Shown here: piece after piece, positions 14,635-21,076 of the stretch
Numbering within the stretch: the stretch's first letter is position 1
Layout of the letters: every line of letters begins with the position of its first letter
Assembly (NCBI GenBank): GCA_002343845.1
Contig: DDSQ01000056.1
Span: forward strand, 21,000 to 56,190
Source of the DNA: Planctomycetes bacterium UBA2386
Lineage (GTDB): Bacteria > Planctomycetota > UBA1135 > UBA2386
Reading direction: 5' to 3'
DNA: 35,191 nucleotides
The notes under the pieces: model-generated
What the model saw: the letters and a program-made list of their open reading frames with translations, nothing else
Told to the model about the DNA's origin: nothing
The model's database searches: none
Translations under genes and position numbers: made by a program

Positions 14635-16107
14635 CTACGACCACGCGGGCGGCAGCAGCCGCCGCTTGCCGTCGGCGCTGCGCGGCACGCTGGCGGCGTC
14701 GGGCGAAGTGAAGTCGCGGTCCCAGAGCTGGCAGGTCACTTCCTTGTGCTTCTGGTCGAGACCTTCGCAGTAGTTGGTGAACTTGCAGCGCCGCACCTCG
14801 GCGCCGCGGCCGAGCCGCATCTTCTGCCACCAGTCGGGGTCGGCGAGGCTCTGGCGGGCGGCCGCGATCACGTCGGCCTCGCCGCGCTGCAGGATGCCCT
14901 CGGCCTGGGCGAAGTCACAGATGCCGCCGGCGGTGATCACCGGGGTCGTGAATCCGGCGGCGCGCACCGCGGCGCGGATCGCCGCGGCGAGCGGCACGTT
15001 GCGCCCGAACGGTCCACGCGCGTCGCTGCGCACCGTGGGCATGCACTCGTGTCCGGACGGGCCGGTGTACGGGTACGCGGCTTCGCCGACGTTCGGCTGC
15101 TTGGCGTCGTCGAACTTGCCGCCCTTGCTGATCGACAGGAAGTGCAGCCCGGCGCGCGCGAACGCGACGCCGTGTGCGATCGCGTCGTCGAGCGGGCTGC
15201 CGCCGGGGATCGCTTCGTCACCGAGGAAGCGTGCGCCGACCGCGAAGCCGCTGCCGACCTGCGCTTGCACGGCGGCGATCACCTCGAGCGGCAGGCGCTG
15301 GCGCGAAGGGAGCGAGCCGCCGTAGCCGTCGTCGCGCGTGTTGGTGCGCGAGAGGAACGACGCCATCGTGTAGGCGTGCGCGAAGTGCAGCTCGACGCCG
15401 TCGAAGCCGGCCTCGCGCGCGCGGGCGGCGGCGGCGGCGAACAGGCCGGGCAAGACCCGCGGCAGGTCGCGCACGTGCGGCAGGTGCACGTCGGCGACTT
15501 CTTCGCGGGCGCCGAAGGCGTAGTCGCGGAACTCGCGCGGGGTCAGCAGTTCGCGCAGCGTGGCGTCGTCTTGCGCGGCCAGGCACGCACGAATGCTGCC
15601 TTCGTCGGCCGCCGCGGCGGCGCCAAAGCGCGCCGCGACCAGTTCGCGGTGGCGAGGCGTGATCGCCAGGAACCGCGCGAAGAACTTCGCCTTCTCCGGC
15701 CGACGGCGGATCGACAGGAAGTCGAGGATCTGGAGGAAGAGGCGGGTGCGGCCGCGACTGCGCGCGCGCACCGTCGCGACCAGATCACGCAGACCGGGCA
15801 CGAAACGATCGTGGCCGACGCGCAGCAGGGGCCCGCTCGGCACGTCGCGGATCCCGGTTGCCTCGACGACGAGCACGCCCGGTGCGCCGTCGGCGAAGCG
15901 GCCGTACCAGTCGAGCACGTTTGGCGTGACGAAGCCCTCGTCGGTCGCGCGCCACGGCACCATCGCCGGTACCCAGGTGCGCGACTCGGCGCGCATCGGA
16001 CCGAGCTGCACCGGCGAGAACAGCAGCGACTGCGCGGCTTGTTCCGGCGTCGGCCAGTGCGGCGCTGGCAGCGCGTGGCGCACCACGGGCTCGCCCGGCG
16101 CGGCCAT
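14635..16107 (-). CDS. NADH:flavin oxidoreductase / Old Yellow Enzyme family protein
   Basis: A 490-residue FMN-dependent TIM-barrel oxidoreductase. It contains AGFDGVELHFAHAYTMASFL with the H241/H244 pair, then RTNTRDDGYGGSLPSRQR and the phosphate-binding end PVITAGGICDFAQAEGIL plus DVIAAARQSLADPDWW. These are diagnostic of the OYE/2,4-dienoyl-CoA reductase barrel. Compared with typical members, the stretch from residue 130 to 215 is expanded and QILDF stands where many have a QL-H-GR segment. The C terminus has RCKFTNYCEGLDQKHKEVTC, a cysteine group unlike the standard iron-sulfur motif, and no FAD domain follows. The gene starts 2 nt after the stop of the TPR-like gene. The substrate is unknown. 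Confidence 0.87.
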   Translation of the reverse strand: MAAPGEPVVRHALPAPHWPTPEQAAQSLLFSPVQLGPMRAESRTWVPAMVPWRATDEGFVTPNVLDWYGRFADGAPGVLVVEATGIRDVPSGPLLRVGHDRFVPGLRDLVATVRARSRGRTRLFLQILDFLSIRRRPEKAKFFARFLAITPRHRELVAARFGAAAAADEGSIRACLAAQDDATLRELLTPREFRDYAFGAREEVADVHLPHVRDLPRVLPGLFAAAAARAREAGFDGVELHFAHAYTMASFLSRTNTRDDGYGGSLPSRQRLPLEVIAAVQAQVGSGFAVGARFLGDEAIPGGSPLDDAIAHGVAFARAGLHFLSISKGGKFDDAKQPNVGEAAYPYTGPSGHECMPTVRSDARGPFGRNVPLAAAIRAAVRAAGFTTPVITAGGICDFAQAEGILQRGEADVIAAARQSLADPDWWQKMRLGRGAEVRRCKFTNYCEGLDQKHKEVTCQLWDRDFTSPDAASVPRSADGKRRLLPPAWS

Positions 16108-16109
16108 CG

Positions 16110-16841
16110 TCAGCCGCGGCCCTTCGGCGGCTCGCGGAAGCCCTTCGGCGCGCGCCGCATCTGCCCCATCGTCTGCGGCGGCTGCTCGAGGCCGAGCGAG
16201 TACCACTGCACGTCGAACGCCTGCATCGACATGCGCGTGCGGTTCTGCAGGCGCAGGAGGTTGTCCCGCGACGGGGCGTTGCCGGGGTCGCGCTTGCAGT
16301 AGGCCGCGAGCAGGGCCTGCGCTTCGTCGCTGCGTTCGGACTTGTGCAGCATCCAGGCCCAGGTGTTGTGGAGCAGCGCGTGCTTCTTGTTCACGGCGCC
16401 GGCGACCTGCAGCACGGCGAATGCGCGCGCAGTGTCGCCGTTCTTCCACAGGATGCAGGCCAGCAGCAGGCGCGCTTCGGGAACGCGCACGCTCGAGCCC
16501 TCGAGCAGCTGCAGCGCCTTGTCCTTCTTGTTGCCGTGCCAGGCGAGGATGCCCATCTGCGCGAGCAATTGGCCGCGCAGCATCGGGATCCAGCGGCCAT
16601 AGGGCAGCAGGTCCTCGAGGCTCTGCATCGCCGTCTCCCAGTGGCCGGCTTCGAGCTGCTTCTGCACGCGGCCCATCGCCGGTTGCAGGCGCGCGCCGAG
16701 CCTCCGCGCGATCAGGATCCAGGCGACGACGAGGGCGACGAACCCGATCGGGATCGCCCAGTACCAGCGCCAGATGTCGAGGAGGCAGCCGCCGGCGCCG
16801 ACGAGCAGGGCGACGGAGAACGCGAGGAGAACGGAATACAC
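16110..16841 (-). CDS. Membrane-anchored TPR-like protein
   Basis: A 243-residue protein with two N-terminal membrane segments (about 2-21 and 27-46, the latter YWAIPIGFVALVVAWILIAR). The soluble part consists of helical pairs resembling tetratricopeptide repeats, for example LEAGHWETAMQSLEDLLPYG, ARLLLACILWKNGDTARAFA and SERSDEAQALLAAYCKRDPG. Such proteins usually scaffold complexes. No partner is evident. It ends 2 nt before the oxidoreductase start and lies 78 nt downstream of the second sigma gene on the same strand, so it may belong to the sigma transcript. The fold assignment rests on pattern only. Confidence 0.78.
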   Translation of the reverse strand: MYSVLLAFSVALLVGAGGCLLDIWRWYWAIPIGFVALVVAWILIARRLGARLQPAMGRVQKQLEAGHWETAMQSLEDLLPYGRWIPMLRGQLLAQMGILAWHGNKKDKALQLLEGSSVRVPEARLLLACILWKNGDTARAFAVLQVAGAVNKKHALLHNTWAWMLHKSERSDEAQALLAAYCKRDPGNAPSRDNLLRLQNRTRMSMQAFDVQWYSLGLEQPPQTMGQMRRAPKGFREPPKGRG

Positions 16842-16919
16842 GCCGGTGGCGACTCCAGGGGGAAGTGAGGGCGGAGCACGATACGGAGCCCGCGCGGTCC
16901 GCGCACGGATCGGGACGCC

Positions 16920-17660
16920 CTACTGCGGTTCCGGTGCTTCGAGCCGCCGGCGAAGGCGGGCGATGGCGCGCGTCAGGATCTGGCTGACCCGGGAGTCGGT
17001 GACCCCGAGGTCGTCGGCGATGTCGCGCAGGAAGCGCTGCTCACGGAAGTGCTCGATCATCACGCTGCGGTCGGCGTCGGGGAGGTCGTCGATCGCGGCG
17101 GCGACGCGCTGCAGGCTCTCGTGCAGTTCGGCGGCGTCGGCCGGGTCGATCGCCAGGTCGTCGGCCAGTTCGAGGCCGGGCACGCCCTCGGCGCTGCGGG
17201 CCTCGTCGAGCGACAGCGTGCGGCTCGCCGCGAGCACCTGCAGATCGACGGCGAGGTCGGCTTCGCTGCAGCCCAGCGCGGTGGCGAGCTCGGCGAGACT
17301 CGGCTCGTGATCGAGGCGTGCGCGCCAGTCCTGCTGCTGCCGTTCCATCGCGCGCAGCCGTTCGCGCCGCCGTCGCGGCACGGGATCGAGCCGCCGCACT
17401 TCGTCGAGGATCGCGCCGCGGATCGCCGTGTAGGCGAAAGTCTTGAACGACGCGCCGCGGGCGGGATCGAAGTGCGCGGCGGCGTGCAGCAGTCCGACCA
17501 CGCCGATCGAGTGGAAGTCGTCGCGGTCGAGCAGGCCACCGAGGCGATGCGGCAGCTGGCCGACGACGTAGCGGACGAGCGGCAGGAACTGCGTGACCAG
17601 CGCCTGTCGGGCGTCGACACCAAGAGCCGGTGCGACGTTGCTGCTCGTCGGATTGCTCAT
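16920..17660 (-). CDS. Second FliA/WhiG-family sigma factor (divergent)
   Basis: A 246-residue sigma-70 family protein. Region 2 spans about residues 20-90 with QFLPLVRYVVGQLPHRLGGL, DFHSIGVVGLLHAAAHFDPA and SFKTFAYTAIRGAILDEVRR, followed by D92-P-V-P-R where the FliA group has D-W-V-P-R. A short region 3 (LDHEPSLAELATALGCSEAD) and region 4 (FLRDIADDLGVTDSRVSQIL) follow. It is a shorter relative of the sigma encoded at 17958-18860 and is probably an old duplicate with changed promoter specificity. It is the third gene of a minus-strand cluster (sigma, 75-residue protein, sigma), 61 nt after the small gene, so it may share the riboswitch-controlled transcript. Confidence 0.9.
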   Translation of the reverse strand: MSNPTSSNVAPALGVDARQALVTQFLPLVRYVVGQLPHRLGGLLDRDDFHSIGVVGLLHAAAHFDPARGASFKTFAYTAIRGAILDEVRRLDPVPRRRRERLRAMERQQQDWRARLDHEPSLAELATALGCSEADLAVDLQVLAASRTLSLDEARSAEGVPGLELADDLAIDPADAAELHESLQRVAAAIDDLPDADRSVMIEHFREQRFLRDIADDLGVTDSRVSQILTRAIARLRRRLEAPEPQ

Positions 17661-17721
17661 CGCCGCGATCCGCGCCGTTCATCGACGTCGCGGCGCGGCC
17701 GGATCAAGGCCGGCGGCCGGC

Positions 17722-17949
17722 TCAGGAACGGCGCGGTTCGGCGGCCGGCACGGCGTTCGGCGAAGCGGCGCTGCCATCGGCGTCGCCGCCAGGTGCCGGG
17801 CGTGGCTCGGCGCCCGGCAGCACCAGGTCGGTCGCGTCGCGCACGAGGTCGAGGGCCGGCGCGGCGATGCCCGGATCCAGCGGCGCCGACGCGTTGCGCA
17901 CCACGGTCCTGGTCGCGGCGCCGTCCACGATCACGGGGCGAGGCGTCAT
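17722..17949 (-). CDS. Small protein between the two sigma genes
   Basis: A 75-residue frame starts at ATG 17949, 8 nt after the stop of the upstream sigma gene, and ends 61 nt before the second sigma gene. Codon third positions are strongly G/C, as in the neighbours. The sequence has an N-terminal part with MTPRPVIVDGAATRTVVRNA, one possible helix (APALDLVRDATDLVLPG) and a Pro/Ala-rich tail. I recognise no family. It shows neither the paired coiled-coil repeat of RsiG nor a convincing FlgM motif. The location makes a sigma-partner role worth testing, but the sequence does not show one. Confidence 0.55.
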   Translation of the reverse strand: MTPRPVIVDGAATRTVVRNASAPLDPGIAAPALDLVRDATDLVLPGAEPRPAPGGDADGSAASPNAVPAAEPRRS

Positions 17950-17957
17950 CGGGCTCG

Positions 17958-18860
17958 TCAGATCGTCGCCTGCTGCGGGCGATCGAGGTTGGCCTTCAGC
18001 CGCAGCATCACGTTGCTGTGGATCTGGCACACGCGCGACTCGGTCAGCTCCATGATCTCGCCGATCTCGCGCATCGTCAGTCCCTCGTAGTAGTACATCA
18101 GGATGATCAGCCGCTCCTTCTTGGTGAGGCTGCTGGTGATCATCTCGAGCGCGTCGCTCTGCTGGATGGTGTCGACGGGGTCGACCGACTTGCGGTCGGC
18201 GAGGATCTCGACCTTCTCCATCTCCTTCTCCTCGTCGCTGTCGTCCCAGCGCTCCGACAGCGAGAAGATCGCCTTGGCGTTGGCCTCGGTCTCGTGCGCG
18301 TGCAGTTCGTCGAGCGAGATGCCGAGCGCGCGCGCGATCTCGTGCTGGTTCGGCGCGCGGCCGAGTTCGCCTTCGAGCTGACGGATCGCGCGGTCGAGGC
18401 GGTGGGCCTTCAGGCGCACGAGGCGCGGCACCCAGTCCTGGCTGCGCAGCTCGTCGAGGATCGAGCCGCGGATGCGCGTCGTGCAGTAGGTCTTGAACTT
18501 GATGCCGCGCGACAGGTCGAAGCCGTTGATCGCGTCCATCAGGCCGAACGTGCCCGCGGAGCTCAGGTCGTCGACCTCGATCGACTTCGGCAGCGTCTGC
18601 AGCACGCGTTCGGCGATCGAACGCACGAGCGGCATGTGGTGCTCGATCAGGGTGTTGCGCAGGTTCTCGTCGCGCGTGCGCTTGAAGGTGCGCCAGATCA
18701 CGTCGAGCTCGGCCTCGGTCAGGGGCTTCTGCGCCGCGGGTTCGGCGACGGTGAGCGGCGCGGGCGTGGCGCGCATCTTCGTCGCGGCAAGCCGGGTGCG
18801 CGTGGCAGCGGGCTGCGACTTCTGCGGGGCGGAACGGAGGGCGACCGAGGACTTGGCCAT
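17958..18860 (-). CDS. fliA: FliA/WhiG-family RNA polymerase sigma factor
   Basis: A 300-residue sigma-70 (group 3, FliA/WhiG type). After a basic low-complexity N terminus (1-45), region 2 spans about 67-140 (IEHHMPLVRSIAERV, EVDDLSSAGTFGLMDAINGF, KFKTYCTTRIRGSILDELRS), with the hallmark D142-W-V-P-R. Region 3 spans about 152-190 and region 4 about 240-292 (LTMREIGEIMELTESRVCQI). The wording around region 2 is close to both FliA and WhiG, so motility and developmental roles are both possible. No flagellar gene is in the window. The ATG at 18860 has GGAA (18868-18871) 7 nt upstream. The leader carries a predicted c-di-GMP-I riboswitch and a helix that could mask this Shine-Dalgarno site. The symbol follows the family and does not prove a flagellar role. 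Confidence 0.93.
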   Translation of the reverse strand: MAKSSVALRSAPQKSQPAATRTRLAATKMRATPAPLTVAEPAAQKPLTEAELDVIWRTFKRTRDENLRNTLIEHHMPLVRSIAERVLQTLPKSIEVDDLSSAGTFGLMDAINGFDLSRGIKFKTYCTTRIRGSILDELRSQDWVPRLVRLKAHRLDRAIRQLEGELGRAPNQHEIARALGISLDELHAHETEANAKAIFSLSERWDDSDEEKEMEKVEILADRKSVDPVDTIQQSDALEMITSSLTKKERLIILMYYYEGLTMREIGEIMELTESRVCQIHSNVMLRLKANLDRPQQATI

Positions 18861-18865
18861 GTCAA

Positions 18866-18994
18866 GATTCCGGCGGAGCGGGGGAAGGGAGAGGCTCGGA
18901 GGTGCCGAGCGGTTGGCTCCAGACGTCCCGAATCGGTGCAAAGCCGAGGTCGGGTTCCCTTCCTGCTGCGCCCTGCGTGCGGAGCGCCGGAATC
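18866..18994 (-). promoter_or_regulatory. Possible Shine-Dalgarno-sequestering helix in the sigma-gene leader
   Basis: On the minus strand, GATTCCGGCG (plus positions 18985-18994) is exactly complementary over 10 bp to CGCCGGAATC (18866-18875). The second segment contains GGAA, the only plausible Shine-Dalgarno site, 7 nt before the ATG at 18860. If formed, the helix would block initiation. It lies between the riboswitch aptamer and the gene, where an expression platform is expected. The complementarity is directly visible. Its regulatory use is inference. Confidence 0.5.
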
Positions 18995-19018
18995 GAAGGC
19001 CTGCGGGGCGCGGTGGCG

Positions 19019-19038
19019 GCTGGTCGGGGGTGACCAGC
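19019..19038 (-). promoter_or_regulatory. Stable hairpin just downstream of the riboswitch aptamer
   Basis: The minus strand reads GCTGGTC-ACCCCC-GACCAGC, a perfect 7-bp stem with a 6-nt loop, 26 nt after the aptamer's 3' end. The stem is followed by CGCCACC, not a T run, so it does not look like an intrinsic terminator. It may space the aptamer from the ribosome-binding region or take part in switching. Confidence 0.45.
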
Positions 19039-19064
19039 GAGCATGCGCGCATCGAAGAACCGTC

Positions 19065-19165
19065 GCTTCATTTCGGGAACCAGGCTGCCATGGTCCGGAG
19101 GTCCGGACCGAAGGCCCTATGGCTTTGCGTCGCCGGCTTTCGCCGACTTTGCCGTTTCGAGAAGC
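19065..19165 (-). ncRNA. Cyclic di-GMP-I riboswitch (GEMM-I class)
   Basis: Read on the minus strand, the element has the GEMM-I landmarks in order. These are GGCAAA; a 6-bp hairpin GTCGGC-GAAA-GCCGGC with the GNRA tetraloop that docks in this class; the near-invariant GACGCAAAGCC; a helix GCCAT/ATGGC enclosing a second hairpin GGTCCGG-ACCT-CCGGACC; then AGCCTGGTTCCCG. Outer arms GCTTC/GAAGC can close the fold. Aligned by eye to the Vc2 aptamer, the three positions that contact the ligand are G20 (before CAAA), A47 (middle A of GCAAAG) and C92 (in TTCCC), all conserved. G at position 20 favours c-di-GMP over the cAMP-GMP-sensing GEMM-Ib variant. It lies 204 nt upstream of the sigma gene ATG, in the same direction, with no open gene between. 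Confidence 0.86.
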
Positions 19166-19197
19166 TGTCTTGGTGGGAGCCGAGACACCAAAGAACA

Positions 19198-19247
19198 CGA
19201 CCCGCTGCCGGGTCGGTGGCCCATGATCGGCCGACCCTGGGGGTCGG
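19198..19247 (-). promoter_or_regulatory. Tandem GACCC/GGGTC hairpins, possible terminator or attenuator
   Basis: There are two adjacent perfect 7-bp hairpins: CGACCCG-CTGC-CGGGTCG (19198-19215) and CCGACCC-TGG-GGGTCGG (19231-19247). The inner arms GGGTCGG (19210-19216) and CCGACCC (19231-19237) are also complementary, so an alternative middle hairpin is possible. On the minus strand the last hairpin is followed by TGTTCTTT, which could make it an intrinsic terminator for the CoA-ligase transcript upstream. If transcription of the sigma leader starts above this point, it could instead act as an attenuator. Confidence 0.4.
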
Positions 19248-19262
19248 TTGAGCGGCTTCTGG

Positions 19263-19329
19263 AGAGAATCTTGAGTGCTTCTCTCAAGATGTTCTCTGAT
19301 CAAGACTTGTGACGTTGAGAAAAATCAAG
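19263..19329. promoter_or_regulatory. AT-rich patch with long inverted repeat and TTGAG/CTCAA half-sites
   Basis: In otherwise GC-rich DNA, this patch is distinctly AT-rich. AGAGAATCTTGAG (19263-19275) pairs with CTCAAGA-TG-TTCTCT (19283-19297), a 13-bp inverted repeat interrupted by a 2-nt bulge with a 7-nt centre. Further TTGA(G)/(C)TCAA elements occur at 19300-19304, 19315-19319 and 19325-19329. Because the only downstream gene it can serve is the minus-strand sigma gene, it is the likeliest promoter/operator region of that transcript. I cannot define a convincing -35/-10 pair. Confidence 0.4.
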
Positions 19330-19412
19330 CTGCGAGAAAGCTGCGGTGCCGGCAGGCACGGTTCGGCGCACGGCGATGGCGGCCGGTTCGCCTTCCCCGG
19401 CAGGACCCGGCC

Positions 19413-19616
19413 TCAGTCGCAGCCCGGCTCCTCACGGAGCAGGGCGAGGTCGTTGCATGCGTTCCACAGCATCACCATGGCCTGCTTGCAGTTCGCGGTC
19501 GTCACCGGCGGCAGGTCGGTGCGCGCGCTCAACGCCTTGAGCCGCGCGTAGAGGTCGAGCAACTCCAGGTCGTCCTTCGAGAGCGGGCGGCCCAGCAAAT
19601 CGGTCTTTGGGGTCAT
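19413..19616 (-). CDS. Small protein linked to the CoA ligase gene
   Basis: A 67-residue frame starts at ATG 19616, 11 nt after the stop of the CoA-ligase-like gene, and ends at 19413. The sequence begins MTPKTDLLGRPLSKDDLELL, then LYARLKALSARTDLPP and a helix with NCKQAMVMLWNACNDLALL. It looks like a small, soluble, mostly helical protein with two cysteines. I do not recognise a family. The close spacing and same strand suggest co-translation with the ligase, so an accessory role is possible. Confidence 0.6.
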   Translation of the reverse strand: MTPKTDLLGRPLSKDDLELLDLYARLKALSARTDLPPVTTANCKQAMVMLWNACNDLALLREEPGCD

Positions 19617-19627
19617 GGTGTCCTCGC

Positions 19628-20971
19628 TCAGTACTTCGGCCTCAGGTCCTGGAGCCGCTTTGCCTTCAACTCGAAGCGCGGCAGTTCGCCGGTCTTCGCC
19701 TGCTCGACGTTGAAGCGCAGCCCTTCGTGCGCGTCGGCGAGATCCTTGCCGAGCTGGGCCTGCAGCCGCGGCCAGCACTCGAGCTGGTCGGGCTTCAGCT
19801 CGACCTTCACCGTGATCTCGTCCTGCACGGAGTCGACGCGCGTGATCACGATCTGGAACTCCTCGACCTCGCCGTGCTCCCGCACGACCGCCTCGACGGC
19901 GCGCGGGTAGACGTTGGTGCCGCGGATCAGCTTCATGTCGTCGACGCGACCGAGGATGCCGCCTTCGTAGATGTCGCCGGTGCGCCCGCAGGAGCAGCGC
20001 GTGTGCGGCACCTTGCAGACGAGGTCCTTGGTGCGGTAGCGGATCAGCGGGATGAAGCCGCGGCCGAACGACGTCACGACGCGTTCGCCCTGTTCGCCGT
20101 AGCCGACCGGCTCGCCGCTCTCGGGGTCGAGCACTTCCTCGATGAAGTGGTCCTCGATGATGTGCGGGCCGCCGGGCTGCTGCTCGCACTCGAAGATCAT
20201 GATCGTGCCGATCTCGGTCATGCCGGCCGTGTCGCCGCACTTCCCGCCCCACATCTCCTCGATCATCTTCTTCACCGCGGGGATCGAGCCGGCCGGTTCG
20301 CCGCTGACGATCACGCGCCGGACCTTGCCGTCCCGCCGGAGGTCGATGCCCATCTTCTCGGCGGTCTGGCCCATGCGCAGCGCGTAGGTCGGCGTCGCGC
20401 AGACGACGGTGACGCCCATCTCGACGATCTGCTTCACGCGCTGCTCGGTCGTCATGTTGCCCGACGCCAGCGTGAGGCAGCCCATCTTCTCGCAGCAGTA
20501 GTGCGCGCCCCAGAAGCCGATGAACGAGCCGTACGAGAACGCGAAGAACACCGTGTCCGTCGGCCGGATGCCGAAGCCCCAGAAGCCGTAGCACCACATG
20601 TCGGCGATCCACGACCAGTCCTTGCGCGAGTCGAGCACGCGCAACGGCTGCCGGCCCGACGTTCCCGACGTGAGGTGGTAGCGGATCGCATCGCCCTGCG
20701 GCCGCGTGATCAGGTCGCCGAACAGCGGGTGCTCGGCCTGGTTCGCCATCCAGTCCTCGCGCGTCATGAACGGCAGCCGCCGGATGTCGTCGAGGGTGCG
20801 GATCTGCTCGGGCCGCACCGAGGCCTTCTCGTACAGGCGGCGATGGAACGGCGAACGTTCCCAGGCGTGCGCGACGAGCCGCTGCAGCTTGGCGAGCTGC
20901 AGCGCGCGCAGCTGGTCCTTCGGCAGCGTCTCGGTCTTCGGGTTCCAGAACGGCGAGGCGATGGCTGGCAA
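19628..20971 (-). CDS. Phenylacetate-CoA ligase-like (PaaK family) adenylate-forming enzyme
   Basis: A 447-residue ANL-superfamily enzyme, close to the usual PaaK length of about 430. The ATP-binding loop T101-S-G-T-S-G lies in RYHLTSGTSGRQ. Later motifs are GDTAGMTEIG, FIPLIRYRTKDL, a cysteine pair CSCGRTGDIYEG and the C-terminal hinge GRVDDMKLIRGTNVYPRAVE, all typical of phenylacetate-CoA ligases that activate an aromatic acid through an acyl-AMP. No other phenylacetate pathway gene is nearby, so the acid substrate is open. Relatives also work in secondary metabolism and cell-envelope tailoring. No ATG fits, so I chose TTG 20971, which has GGAG 6 nt upstream. The gene is divergent from the 149-residue membrane protein. 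Confidence 0.88.
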   Translation of the reverse strand: MPAIASPFWNPKTETLPKDQLRALQLAKLQRLVAHAWERSPFHRRLYEKASVRPEQIRTLDDIRRLPFMTREDWMANQAEHPLFGDLITRPQGDAIRYHLTSGTSGRQPLRVLDSRKDWSWIADMWCYGFWGFGIRPTDTVFFAFSYGSFIGFWGAHYCCEKMGCLTLASGNMTTEQRVKQIVEMGVTVVCATPTYALRMGQTAEKMGIDLRRDGKVRRVIVSGEPAGSIPAVKKMIEEMWGGKCGDTAGMTEIGTIMIFECEQQPGGPHIIEDHFIEEVLDPESGEPVGYGEQGERVVTSFGRGFIPLIRYRTKDLVCKVPHTRCSCGRTGDIYEGGILGRVDDMKLIRGTNVYPRAVEAVVREHGEVEEFQIVITRVDSVQDEITVKVELKPDQLECWPRLQAQLGKDLADAHEGLRFNVEQAKTGELPRFELKAKRLQDLRPKY

Positions 20972-21076
20972 GGGCGGCTCCGTCGGGCGAGTGGTGCCAC
21001 GCAGCGTAGTCGCGCCGGCGAACGGCGGCCACGACGGTCGATTGCGGCGCGCTCGCGCGAGCGACGGTGGGCGGGT

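Noticed and set aside
17722..17949. The 75-residue protein as an RsiG- or FlgM-type anti-sigma factor
   Set aside because: Location is suggestive, but I see neither the coiled-coil c-di-GMP repeats of RsiG nor a FlgM core. It is kept as a protein of unknown function.
18861..19052. N-terminal extension of the FliA/WhiG-type sigma to an ATG at 19052
   Set aside because: The extra 64 residues are low-complexity, have no sigma similarity and no Shine-Dalgarno site, and cover the hairpin and complementary arms of the riboswitch leader. The ATG at 18860 has GGAA at a proper distance.
19224..19231. GCCGATCA on the minus strand, 7 of 8 matches to the FliA -10 element GCCGATAA, hinting at autoregulation
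   Set aside because: The -35 part (TCAA, 16-nt spacer) is a weak match and lies in a hairpin. A 7/8 match is not rare at this base composition.
19263..19297. The 13-bp inverted repeat as an intrinsic terminator
   Set aside because: Neither strand has a T run after the stem, so an operator or other structural role is more likely.
18719..19303. A 194-codon minus-strand frame across the leader region
   Set aside because: It runs through the riboswitch and into the sigma gene in another frame. Its composition is Arg/Pro/Ser-rich and it has no recognisable family.
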